From assembly GCF_039793925.1 (NCBI RefSeq), contig NZ_JBAMME010000269.1, positions 1 to 64,000 of the forward strand: a stretch of 64,000 nt of DNA, written 5' to 3'. A program made the position numbers and the translations under genes. The notes beneath the pieces were generated by a model that made no database searches, was not told where the DNA came from, and was given only the letters and a program-made list of their open reading frames with translations. The stretch comes from Thermogutta sp039793925 (GTDB lineage: Bacteria > Planctomycetota > Planctomycetia > Pirellulales > Thermoguttaceae). This document shows positions 27,232 to 36,455 of this stretch, piece by piece (positions within the stretch are counted from its first letter, which is position 1; each line of letters opens with the position of its first letter).

Positions 27232-29643
27232 TTAACGGCGTGGTCGAACAACACGGCCCGTGCTCGTTTCGACCGTGACCCAGAAAGGATGCTGTCTGTC
27301 CCAGCGACGAGCCACGTCGTTGAGGAGGGTTTCCACATCCGGTGATAACTCCCGCGTATCGAGACGCCGGGAGTTCACAAGAATCGTCGAACGCTTATCG
27401 AAATCGATGATCTCGGGATTTAGACCGATCGTTGCCTTCGCTGCTCCCACTTGGAGCATCACCGTATTTTCCCCAGGGATCCGCCCCCGCACGATGAGCG
27501 GCGTTGGATTGGGGGGAGGCCAGGAAAGTGGCGGCTGAACAACAGCCGGGGGCATTTCGTCAAGTTCCACATACCAGAAAAAGTTGTCGAAAAGCCGCAT
27601 GGTGCGCGCTGTAAAATCCCGGGGAGCGGCATCTCTCTGCTGATACGACATCCATTCGAAAATCCGCAGAATCTCATCAGAAAAGGAATCTCTCCCACGG
27701 CCCTGGTACTCTACAACGGTCGTGTTGAATGCTCGATTAAGACAGCGGTCCAGGTCTCGGGCATTATCCGTCATCAGAGTGCCGTCAAGCTCTCCAAGTA
27801 CCACATAAAGCGGCAACTGGGCCGCATTCTCCCAGTAAAACGTGCAGTATTTATCCGATCTTCCTGCCACGATAATGACACCCGCCCAGAGACTGGGATG
27901 GGCGAGACCAATGTCCCAGGCCGCGTCTCCTCCAGAAAAATGACCACTGAGAAAAACACGGTCCGTATCAATGGAAAACCGTGAAAGGGCATCTCGAAGT
28001 ACCGCAAGAATCAGCCCATGCTCGCGCGCCGAGTACTGGTAGGCCACCTGTCGTTCCTGTGTCCATTGAGGAGCAATGACAATGTAACCATGACGTCCGG
28101 CCTGTCCGCGTCGATAGCCGTTTTCGTCGAACGGTCCAGCCCACCAGTCAATTTGCTGTTCAGGCGTCGTTTGAAGCCCGTGCAAAGTCACGATCGCTGG
28201 ATAGCGACGCAGCGGGTGATATTCAGGGGGGAGCTGCACCAAATACCGGGCGGGAGGCTCCTTCACATCCCAGGTGAGCTCAATCTCAAAGAAACCGGGC
28301 TTGCCGGCAACCTCTGGCGGCAGCGGACGCGGTGGTGCCATGTAGGCGAGAATGCCGGCTGAATATGCCGGCAAACTCCCTTCCTCTTTTCGCAACCTCT
28401 CAAGGATTTCACCCTTCTTCATGGTGTCATTTTCATTAAGATACTCGACAATTAACGCCCGCGTTCGATACATCGAGAGGGCGACGGATAAATTGCGCGT
28501 CGCTCGATCGGCGCCCACCAACCAACCGCTAATGGCCAGCGCCACCCGGTCTTCACCTGGCACCGAATTATCATCCACCAATTGCGAGAAAGCTGCCAGC
28601 CGGGGCAAGGTGTCGGGACTGAGCTGGGCAGCGATTTCCTGAAAAACCTCTAAACACAATTGTCGAAGAGCTGTTTGGTCAATCCCCTGAATCAGAACTT
28701 CAAGCTTGGAAAGAAGCTCTTTTGCTTGTTGCGCCCGTTTGTCGTAATCTTCACGGAATTCACGAACCTCCTGAAGGATTTCCCCAGCCACACCCTCCGT
28801 CGGGAATTTTTCCAGCAACGTATAGACCGTGCGGTGTTGGCCGGCTTTCGATCGCAGCCTAAGCTCTTCGAGAATCCTTCTCGCCGATAATTGTTTGAGC
28901 GACCGAAGCGATTGCTCGATATCTGCTTTTTCGTTCGCAGGAAGCCCCTGATCGTTCAGCACGTTCTCAAGCTCCTGCACCGCATCCTCGTAGCGACACA
29001 TCTGTATGAGAAATCGCGCGATCCTTTTCCGCGTATCGACACTCGTGTTGTCTCCCGAGGCTTTGAGCAAGATTCGGTAGAGCACATCTTTCGGAAGACT
29101 TGTTGTGGCCAGCCGCATGTCCCAGACGTGCGTAATTCCCTGGATCCGCACCCATTGGGGCGTGATTTCGGTTATCCCCTGGATAACATCCACCTTCCCC
29201 CGCGTCGTGAGCATCGTGTAGATTCTCCGTCCAAACTCGTCAAAGGGAGTCACCCGCACCGGGAATCCCACACTGCTGATGGTGGCCCCCTGCTCGGCCA
29301 CCGGCTGACGAAGGCGGAACCGTTCCTGAATCTCCGCGGCAACTCCCGGCCGGATTTCCCGGATCTGCCTTTTGGAAACGAACGTTCGGCGAAGTTCATC
29401 GTCAACGAAGACGATCAGAGGAATTGGTCCACCGCCCTCTGGATCAACGAGCTTGGGAACATCTACAAGTCCTGTGACAAGCCCCAATTTCCCGGTCAGA
29501 ATTCGCCCATCTTTCAGGATCACCTCCTCCGCCAAGGCGTTGGACAGAGTAGGGATTGCCAGAGCTACCACGCCACTGACAATAATGATGGTGCCCTGCA
29601 CAAAAAGCGAAGCGAGGTGATCGACTTTGATTATCCGAATCAT
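27232..29643 (-). CDS. Secreted alpha/beta-hydrolase-like protein
   Basis: 803 residues. A signal-anchor-like N-terminus (IIIVSGVVALAIPTLSNALA) is followed by a small beta domain (VILKDGRILTGKL), a long helical middle (residues 185-430, repeat-like) and a C-terminal hydrolase domain with TLHGL (486-490), GYIVIAPQW and SGHFSGGDAAWD. The candidate nucleophile is Ser570 and the candidate acid Asp620 (GELDG). Where relatives I know have a Gly-His near the end, this reads GRGRDSFSDE (650-657), so a catalytic His is not obvious. GAGGGG 8 bases before the ATG supports the start. Confidence 0.75.
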   Translation of the reverse strand: MIRIIKVDHLASLFVQGTIIIVSGVVALAIPTLSNALAEEVILKDGRILTGKLGLVTGLVDVPKLVDPEGGGPIPLIVFVDDELRRTFVSKRQIREIRPGVAAEIQERFRLRQPVAEQGATISSVGFPVRVTPFDEFGRRIYTMLTTRGKVDVIQGITEITPQWVRIQGITHVWDMRLATTSLPKDVLYRILLKASGDNTSVDTRKRIARFLIQMCRYEDAVQELENVLNDQGLPANEKADIEQSLRSLKQLSARRILEELRLRSKAGQHRTVYTLLEKFPTEGVAGEILQEVREFREDYDKRAQQAKELLSKLEVLIQGIDQTALRQLCLEVFQEIAAQLSPDTLPRLAAFSQLVDDNSVPGEDRVALAISGWLVGADRATRNLSVALSMYRTRALIVEYLNENDTMKKGEILERLRKEEGSLPAYSAGILAYMAPPRPLPPEVAGKPGFFEIELTWDVKEPPARYLVQLPPEYHPLRRYPAIVTLHGLQTTPEQQIDWWAGPFDENGYRRGQAGRHGYIVIAPQWTQERQVAYQYSAREHGLILAVLRDALSRFSIDTDRVFLSGHFSGGDAAWDIGLAHPSLWAGVIIVAGRSDKYCTFYWENAAQLPLYVVLGELDGTLMTDNARDLDRCLNRAFNTTVVEYQGRGRDSFSDEILRIFEWMSYQQRDAAPRDFTARTMRLFDNFFWYVELDEMPPAVVQPPLSWPPPNPTPLIVRGRIPGENTVMLQVGAAKATIGLNPEIIDFDKRSTILVNSRRLDTRELSPDVETLLNDVARRWDRQHPFWVTVETSTGRVVRPRR

Positions 29644-30096
29644 CTTTCGACCCCTCGTTATCTGAGACCGAGCCCCAGCCTACTTTTTTCATTATCCGGT
29701 TCGCGGACGCATTCGTACACTCGCTTACCGGGATCGGCAAAAAAACAGGGGGACAGCTCCATAGCCGGATGCGGAAATTATCACATCTTCTCCTATTTTC
29801 TTATGAAAGCCCCAGACAAAGTTTACTTCCCAACCGCTCCGGAGGGGGCACGCTTTTGTGCCTGGCGAAGGTGGAAGGATCCTCCAGGTTTTAAGAGCGG
29901 ACCTGACAACCTGCTGTTTCCAGCCGAATCTGGCTCCTCCGCAGGCCCGTGTCGCAAATGCCCTCTGTTTCCAAGTGGCAGAGAAAAAACGCGGATGCCC
30001 CCAACCTTATCCAGCTTGACGGAAATTCACGAAGTGCCGAAGATGAAACTTCGGAACGTTGTTACGGATTTAAGTGGCCTGCAAGGAAAGTGTCCC
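29644..30096. other. Intergenic region
   Basis: About 450 bases between the divergent large hydrolase-like gene and a small membrane-protein gene. A long open frame through it has no coding character. GGCAGAGAAAAAACG at about 29983 echoes two sites in the 13.5-kb intergenic region. Confidence 0.35.
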
Positions 30097-30429
30097 ATGA
30101 TACGACTGCGAGTTTTGCTGGCATTGCTCACAGTTCTGTTTCTCGCAATTGTCTCGCTTGCGGCGGTGCTTTCGGTGGCCGAAGTGATGGCCGCGTTGGG
30201 AAATTCGGCGGCCGCTGCTACCTTTCGTTACATTGGGCTTGGTACAGGATGTGTCGCGGTAATTACGCTGTTGGTTCTGGTCGTCTGGATTTCCCTAGTC
30301 TTGGTGGGCGAACTAATCCGGCAGGAAGCCGTTGCCGAGCCCCCGTCGGCTGAGCAACAGGCTGCCGCGGCATTTTCCGATCAGGAACAAGGGGATGAAC
30401 ACGTGGAATCACAGGACGCCATGTCCTGA
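30097..30429 (+). CDS. Small two-helix membrane protein
   Basis: 110 residues, not recognised. Two hydrophobic helices (LLALLTVLFLAIVSLAAVLS and VAVITLLVLVVWISLVLVGEL) and an acidic, Gln-rich tail. AAGGAA at 30083-30088 lies about 8 bases before the ATG at 30097. The reading frame stays open for a further 1.2 kb upstream, but that part overlaps the opposite gene and lacks any sign of coding, so the short form is preferred. It is convergent with the RND exporter. Confidence 0.6.
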   Translation: MIRLRVLLALLTVLFLAIVSLAAVLSVAEVMAALGNSAAAATFRYIGLGTGCVAVITLLVLVVWISLVLVGELIRQEAVAEPPSAEQQAAAAFSDQEQGDEHVESQDAMS

Positions 30430-30654
30430 GGCTTGAAACGCTCCTATTTCAGCACTTTCCAATTATTTTTTTTGTTAAGTCGCGCTGCTTTAATCGACCA
30501 TCGTTTGTTTGCCTGCAATTTCGAAGTGTTCTTCTGTTTAGTTGACTAGACATCCGACTCCCGCAATCGCCCGCGGACTTCAAGGTGTCTGTGCACCCAG
30601 GCTGAGGTCATCACCCCGTTTGCGCATCCCAACCACCAGCGAATCAACGAAAAC

Positions 30655-33579
30655 TCACGCGGCGCGCCGGGGTCGGACAAATTGCACCGGCGCCTCTGTT
30701 GGAGGCTGCGATTCTCCGACCGTGGTCGCGATATTCGGCGCCTTCTCTGCATCTTTGGGTTGGGCATTGTCAGAGAGCAGCCTTTTCGTACGGGGCGGTA
30801 CGCCGATTGGGGTATCTGGCCCACCTGCCATAGCTTCCGTGGCCTCCTCAGCGAGAACGTCCGTGAGAAATTTCGCCCATTCATTCTCGAACGCAGAGTC
30901 TCCCCTCAGTAGGCCATGAATCCATCGAAGTAAACCAGGCATGAGAAGGGCCGTGACGAGCGTGAAGCCCACACCAAAAGCCAGGACGCGGCCAAGGCTT
31001 TCTAGTCCTCGATGCGGAGAGAGCATCAGTGCCCCAAACCCGATCATAGTCGTGAGACTGTTGACGACAACGGCAACCAGCGTCGCATTGCTGGGCATTT
31101 TGTAAAGGGTTCCCTGCTTCCGGAAGTCATGAACGATGTGCACCCCATTGTCGATTCCAATCCCCAAAATAAGAGGCAGTGTGATCATATTGGCTGGGTT
31201 CAGCGGCAGATTCAACCAGCCCATCAAGCCGAATAGACAGACCATCCCCAGAAACAGCGGGATAAGAGCCAGCAGAACATCCTTTAGATTCTGGAAATCA
31301 AGATAGAGCGCGATCAGAATCGCAAAAAACGCGTAGAATGCTGCCTCGACATAGGCGCGATTCATTTGATGGCAGGCCTCATAGATCTGGATGGGGTTGC
31401 CCGTAGCCGCGGGATCCACCCGCCGGACCTGCGTCACAAACTCCCGCATCGTTGCGGGATCCCAAAAATCACCTTTACAGTAAATCTGAAGCAGGTGCTT
31501 GCCTGATCGACCAACAAACCGATCAACCAGGGCGGGCGGTAGGTCAGCCAACTCTGGCGGTTCCGTCGTCAAATTCCTGAGCAGTTCTAATTTCAGTGGA
31601 AATTCCTGGCCCACGCTTTGATGATGAGTTTCCAGACGCCTTGTCAACTCTTCAGGAGTCAATTGGCGCACCTGATTCCGCACCTGGCCTATCCACTGGG
31701 CCAATTGCGAGCCACCTGGCAGCGTGCTGGCGGCGTTTGCCAGAACGGCCAGCGCGTGATCGAGTTGCTCCGGAGAAATCGTCGCTGAATTGGCGAGTGG
31801 CTGCATGGCAGCCACGATGGATTCGACGAAAGGCTTTTTGGCGGCAATATCCTCCGGGATGACGGAAGCCAGGTCTTCTACCCGATCGACGGTGGGTAGG
31901 GCCAGAAATTCCGCTTTGCGGCGGCGGGCCTCCTCAAGAGACGAAGCCACGGAAAGGGCGAAGTAGCTGCTTCGGCTCATGTGGGTCACAAGTTTTTCCT
32001 GGGTTTGCACACTATCCAGACCCACGGGCTGGAGGTTAAGCAAGTTGTAATCGTACCGTAAGCCGGCCAGTCCCAGTGCGAGAAAGCCTGTTGCAGCCAC
32101 CATGCCCACGGTGATGCCGCGCGGAGCCCGCGCTATAAAACGGAACCAGGGTGCAAGTTCAAGCTCGCATGGTATAGAAGTGACATCAGTCTCGCGATCC
32201 ATAAGGCAGATGATGGCCGGAAGGATCGTCATATCGGAAAGCCAGCAAAGCAACACACCCCCACCGGCGATAATGCCCAATTCTGCCACGCCAAGAAAAT
32301 CGGTGAATGCGCCTGCGAAAAAGGCCGCCGCTGTGGTGATAGCGCCCGTAGCAATTCCTGGTCCAACCAGTGTTGCCGTTTCAATGAGGGCTTCCCGCGT
32401 TTGATGGGTCCTCCGCTTTATCTCCAAGTAGTGCGAGACGAAGTGGACACCATAGTCTCCCAGGCCAATGAGCATCGCTCCAAAGGCGCTCGTCAAAATA
32501 TTGAGATGCCCCACCGCGAGAGCCACGTACCCTACTGACCAAATAACCCCCATCAAAAGCGACAAACTGACGGCCACAGGGTATCTGACTCCACCAAATC
32601 CGGCAAAGAATACGAAGACGACACCTGCGAGCGAGAGGACGGCCATTGTTGCCGACGAGGTGCTGGCCTTCATCTCGTCGTATTCCAGAAGAGGAAGGCC
32701 GGTTGCTCCAATGGACACACCTGGGTGACTAGCTTCCACCTCGTGAAGAATTGCCCGAAGGGTAGAAATGTGCTCACTGAACCGCGTGAATTGCTTACTG
32801 CTGTCCGGAGTAAATCGAAGAAGGAGGAGTCCCAATCGGCCATCCGGGGACACAAACGTCTCGTTGCCTCCTACTTTCTTAGAGAGAACATCGGCGGGGG
32901 CAGCTTCTGCCGTTCCCTGAGAGTTGGCGGAGTCGAAGGCGCTGTCCGCATTCAAGTGTGTTGAACCGTCACCCGATAGACTGTTACTTTCTAATGCCTG
33001 CTCAAGGAGAGATAAACTTTCTGCAAGCTGAGAACGATATCGTAAGAGCGCTTGCGGCGAACCGCTTTGCGCAACAAAGTGAGCCAGTCCTACAACAAAC
33101 GCTGCTGGGTCAAAAAGCTGCAATTGGGAGCTGACGGTAGCCTGAAGGCCCACAATTTTCCGGGCAATTTGGGCAAGCTCGTCCTTCGGCAGATAATAAA
33201 GCCCTTTTCTTTTAAGACTGTCTTTGTCCACTCGCCAAAGGACGGAATGAAAGTATTCCGGGTACTCTTCCAGTTGGCCCGCAATCTCAGCGAGAATCGG
33301 CTTAATTTGGTCCGGAGAATCCCCCTGGACAACTACGTAAACGTCTTCCTGATCGGAAAACTCCTGCACGTACGCGAGCCAACGACGATGGTATTCGTTC
33401 CGCGGATTGAGTAGATCAGCCCGACTTGTGTGAATTTCGATGAATCGAGCGCCCGCAAATAAACTGACGGCCGCAATGACACCGCCGAGCGCTACTGTAA
33501 GCGCAGGCCGATAAGTGGCCAGCGTAACGAGTCGCCGAGAAAGAGAAGCGAGAAAGTGAGTATTCTGAACCTGGGGCAT
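30655..33579 (-). CDS. RND/MMPL-family exporter
   Basis: 974-residue inner-membrane protein. One helix near the N-terminus (TVALGGVIAAVSLFAGARF), a large periplasmic loop, then five helices (from about residue 300). After a second large loop, another block of helices begins near residue 765 (AFYAFFAILIALYLDF). Both blocks carry the patched/MMPL pattern (MLIGLGDYGVHFVSHYLE and LILGIGIDNGVHIVHDF). This resembles the hopanoid-associated HpnN group, lipid carriers, but no hopanoid gene is nearby. GAGGGG 5 bases before the ATG. The C-terminal tail is basic. Confidence 0.85.
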   Translation of the reverse strand: MPQVQNTHFLASLSRRLVTLATYRPALTVALGGVIAAVSLFAGARFIEIHTSRADLLNPRNEYHRRWLAYVQEFSDQEDVYVVVQGDSPDQIKPILAEIAGQLEEYPEYFHSVLWRVDKDSLKRKGLYYLPKDELAQIARKIVGLQATVSSQLQLFDPAAFVVGLAHFVAQSGSPQALLRYRSQLAESLSLLEQALESNSLSGDGSTHLNADSAFDSANSQGTAEAAPADVLSKKVGGNETFVSPDGRLGLLLLRFTPDSSKQFTRFSEHISTLRAILHEVEASHPGVSIGATGLPLLEYDEMKASTSSATMAVLSLAGVVFVFFAGFGGVRYPVAVSLSLLMGVIWSVGYVALAVGHLNILTSAFGAMLIGLGDYGVHFVSHYLEIKRRTHQTREALIETATLVGPGIATGAITTAAAFFAGAFTDFLGVAELGIIAGGGVLLCWLSDMTILPAIICLMDRETDVTSIPCELELAPWFRFIARAPRGITVGMVAATGFLALGLAGLRYDYNLLNLQPVGLDSVQTQEKLVTHMSRSSYFALSVASSLEEARRRKAEFLALPTVDRVEDLASVIPEDIAAKKPFVESIVAAMQPLANSATISPEQLDHALAVLANAASTLPGGSQLAQWIGQVRNQVRQLTPEELTRRLETHHQSVGQEFPLKLELLRNLTTEPPELADLPPALVDRFVGRSGKHLLQIYCKGDFWDPATMREFVTQVRRVDPAATGNPIQIYEACHQMNRAYVEAAFYAFFAILIALYLDFQNLKDVLLALIPLFLGMVCLFGLMGWLNLPLNPANMITLPLILGIGIDNGVHIVHDFRKQGTLYKMPSNATLVAVVVNSLTTMIGFGALMLSPHRGLESLGRVLAFGVGFTLVTALLMPGLLRWIHGLLRGDSAFENEWAKFLTDVLAEEATEAMAGGPDTPIGVPPRTKRLLSDNAQPKDAEKAPNIATTVGESQPPTEAPVQFVRPRRAA

Positions 33580-34151
33580 CCGTTCCCCTCATATCATTCA
33601 ATCGATTGTTGCTTTCGTTACGAAGCGTCACGAAACGCAGCCAATCTGCTCAGCCCTTTCGAAGATCCATTGCGTGGTAGTGAGCTGATCGGCCAATGCG
33701 ATCAGCTATCCAAGTTGCCCATGTTACCAAAAACACTCGCGGGGCGGCAAGACGAAATCGGAAGGGCTGTTCCCCCCTGTGGCGATCAATCGCAGTCAAG
33801 GGAGTCGCAAAAGAGTGGGCCCTTTCGGGACGACACCGGCCCGCGGCAATTGATGACCAATAGCCGGTAGGGCTACCGTGGATGTGATATACAGGTGAAT
33901 TGTGAATGTCTCGACCGTCGGTAACGCAAGGTCCGCCGTGATTTTCACCACATATCCAAATTGTGCATTCGATAGCGACTTTCAACCTCACTGAAACCCA
34001 GCGCTTCTTTCAAGTTGAAAGTTCAAAACCTCCAATTACAAAGCCGTGCGAATGCATAGTGGGCAAGTGGGCATTTCGACCTGCGTAGTAAACCTGTGTT
34101 GATGGGTGTTGATGATCTTGTCGTAGTCCTTCTGATGCGAAAGGAGCAGCT
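33580..34151. other. Divergent intergenic region
   Basis: About 570 bases between the RND exporter and the frameshifted secreted-protein gene. It contains the inverted repeat at 33683-33707 and no supported gene. Confidence 0.4.
33683..33707. repeat. Perfect 9-bp inverted repeat upstream of the RND exporter gene
   Basis: AGCTGATCG and CGATCAGCT with a 7-base spacer, 104-128 bases upstream of the exporter start. Its dyad symmetry could be an operator site or an RNA hairpin; no regulator can be assigned. Confidence 0.4.
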
Positions 34152-34807
34152 ATGGTTCGATCAGCCCTCTTAAGTCTACTGGTGTTGGGATGCTTGTGAC
34201 TAGCGCTTCCGCGGAAGAGCGGAAATCCCCATCGCCTTTCGATGAAGCCATCGACTTTGTCCAAAAGCACCTCAACGGAAAAACCTTGTATCAGCACACA
34301 ACAATCAGATTTGACCAAGGCGGGGTGGAATCGCAGATTGAAACGAGGACCATGTACATGGACTTGGTCCGTACTTCCGACATGGCGATGTTCCATGATG
34401 TTGTAATTGTCCACCAGAAGTTGTGGGACCTCGACGAGAGCGGCAAAAGGATCAGCGAAACGCCGAGAATCTTCGATCGAGTGCTTGTATCCCGGTATTG
34501 CTTCCGCAAATCCAAGGCGACCAGCGAGGCACTGGGCACGGTGGTGCCTATCGTTAACTCTGCGGCCGGGACGTGGGGGGTCACAACGGAGGCACGCCTG
34601 CGGGTGGTGGAAGGCAAATTGCGTCTGGAACTCGGCGAACACGATTTTTATGGAGATGGTTTTGCCAAGGGCGGAGGCTACAGACCAATTCGAATACAAG
34701 TGGTGAAGATTTTCAATGTCCTAGACGGGAAGCTGATGGAGGAATCGGTCATAAAAGCTTACGAAGTGGATCCGGAAACGCTGAAACCCACCTCTGAGCC
34801 TGAGTAA
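34152..34807 (+). pseudogene. Secreted protein gene with a frameshift in its signal peptide
   Basis: Two frames fit one gene. AAGGAG (34141-34146) and ATG at 34152 encode MVRSALLSLLVLGCL then stop. A second frame open from an ATG at 34190 continues LVTSASAEERK and runs to 34807. One extra G in the GGG run at 34187-34189 would join them as MVRSALLSLLVLGMLVTSASAEE, a normal signal peptide. The mature part (about 200 residues, beta-rich, YMDLVRTSDMAMFHDVV) is unknown to me. Either a sequencing slip or a true -1 frameshift; the second frame shows selection-like amino acid content throughout. Confidence 0.7.
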
Positions 34808-34946
34808 TTCATTCAGAAAATCGAAGAAATACCCGGTCTTTTGAGTGTCCCGTGAGGATACGGGCAAAGAGCAGGTGTGCGAGCGGGGATTCCTTTTTCT
34901 CCGGGAAGTTAGAAAGCCGCGTGTGTCGCGTGTCCCATCAAGAGAT

Positions 34947-34956
34947 NNNNNNNNNN
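34947..34956. other. Assembly gap of 10 Ns
   Basis: A run of ten N bases between the 34152 gene and the broken ThuA-like gene. The true gap length is unknown. The flanks share only the two bases AT, so no overlap is indicated. Confidence 0.98.
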
Positions 34957-35061
34957 ATGGGTTGTATATCAGTGGGATGCCGAAGATCTGGACAGGGTTG
35001 ATGGGGCTTCATTCGGCTTCCAGGGAACTTTCTGTGAACGACGATTCTTTGGAGGGGTCAG

Positions 35062-36118
35062 ATGAGAGAGCATGCGCAATGGGTTTGGGGACGTAAGTAT
35101 GGCAGCGGAGTGACGCGTGGCACTCTCTGGATGACCGAGTTGATCCTCGCGGTTTCTCCCGCATGGGCACAGGAGGCGGTGGGAGATCGATTGACCGGGA
35201 GCGACCTCTGCGTGGAAGAGTTGAGTGAACAGTTCGCTCAGCTAACCCAGAGCCAGGCCATCGTGGTTTGAGACGCCGTGGCGTATCAAATCTCCCTGGG
35301 GCGGTCGCTGGATACCACAGCCGCGCAGCTGGCGGGGGCCGCTCTGCAGATGGGCGTCCCCCTGAAAGCCTCGCCAGAGATCATCTCGAGGATGTACAAC
35401 TCCCTGACACGCGCATCCCAACCTCCGGCAGTTCATCCGCGGGCAGTGGCACTGATCGGCGACCGCTACCATCACCCGGGTTATATTCGCCTGGCGCTGG
35501 AAAAGGCCTTTCAAAAGGCGGGAGTTGAAGTGCGGTTCGTGTATGATGTTCGCCTTCTGAATTCCGAACTTCTCGGACAATACGACACCCTGGTGGTTCT
35601 CCGCGATGGAATGCTGTGGCCGTCGCCTACCGAGAATCACCCTTTTGGGAGGGAACGTGTGTTTTGGCTGACGGAGCAACAGGAGGAGGCTATCGCGGGA
35701 TTCGTAGCGAGCGGTGGCGGGTATTTGGCGATCCATAATGCAACGGCCCTCAAAGCCCTAGATGGAAGGCCAGCTCTCTATCACGAGGTTCTGGGGGCCA
35801 GCTATGCCGGCCACGAACCGGAACGTGAGGATTACACCGTGGAAGTGGTCCGCCGTTCAAATCCAGTCGCTGCGGCGGTTTCACGCCGCGATATTTCCGA
35901 CGAGCGCCATTGGCCACAGATGCATGTTCCCGACGCCGACATTTTTTTTAGAGGCAGTAATGGGCGAGCGACGCTCGGTGCATGGTTTCACACGGTTTTA
36001 TAAAAAGGGCCGCATGTGTTATCTGGCGAACGGGCATAATCGGGAAGCCCTGGAACTTCCCGCCGTGCAGGAGATGCTGGTCAAGGGTCTGCGCTGGTGT
36101 CTGGGAGACACTCCTTAA
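35062..36118 (+). pseudogene. Broken ThuA-like gene
   Basis: ThuA domain (class I glutamine-amidotransferase-like fold, trehalose-utilisation family). GGAGGGG precedes the ATG at 35062, and the N-terminus has a signal-like LILAVSPAWAQ. An in-frame TGA at 35269-35271 interrupts it. The same frame then continues through FVASGGGYLAIHNAT and RRDISDERHWPQMHVPD, and ends early at 36001-36003. The expected C-terminus (KKGRMCYLANGHNREA ... CLGDTP) is in the +1 frame up to 36118. At least one nonsense change and one frameshift are needed to explain it. Either a pseudogene or draft errors. Confidence 0.75.
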
Positions 36119-36455
36119 AGGCGGAAGAAAGAGAGTGCTGGGCAACAACGCGATTGACTCTAGAACTCGCTTTCGGAGCCCATGGCTTTCCGTTCGATCT
36201 ATCGTATTTGCAATCCCCCAATACCCTTCCCCGTCCAAATGCCGCTTCGGGGGTGCGCTTGGGCAATAAGCCATGTGAGTTATCCAACCCTCATCGCGGA
36301 ACAGACGTATTGCTGTATCCTTATATTCCCTGGGTTACGGGCCTCGAATCCCGGCGTTACAATACCGATGCCGACGCGTCGGGCCACAAACATATTGCAG
36401 CACTTGAACAGACGAGGTTACTTGTTTTCGGGCACTTACAGGCAAGGTTCGGAGA
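36119..36455. other. Intergenic region
   Basis: About 340 bases. Nothing clear is seen beyond a weak GGAG ahead of the next gene. Confidence 0.35.

Noticed and set aside
28891..30096. Upstream 400 codons of the frame that contains the small membrane protein
   Set aside because: Overlaps the N-terminal third of the minus-strand hydrolase-like gene and a non-coding stretch; the ribosome site points to the ATG at 30097.
35269..35271. TGA in the ThuA-like gene as selenocysteine
   Set aside because: ThuA proteins are not known selenoproteins, no SECIS-like hairpin is apparent just after it, and a second lesion is present in the same gene.
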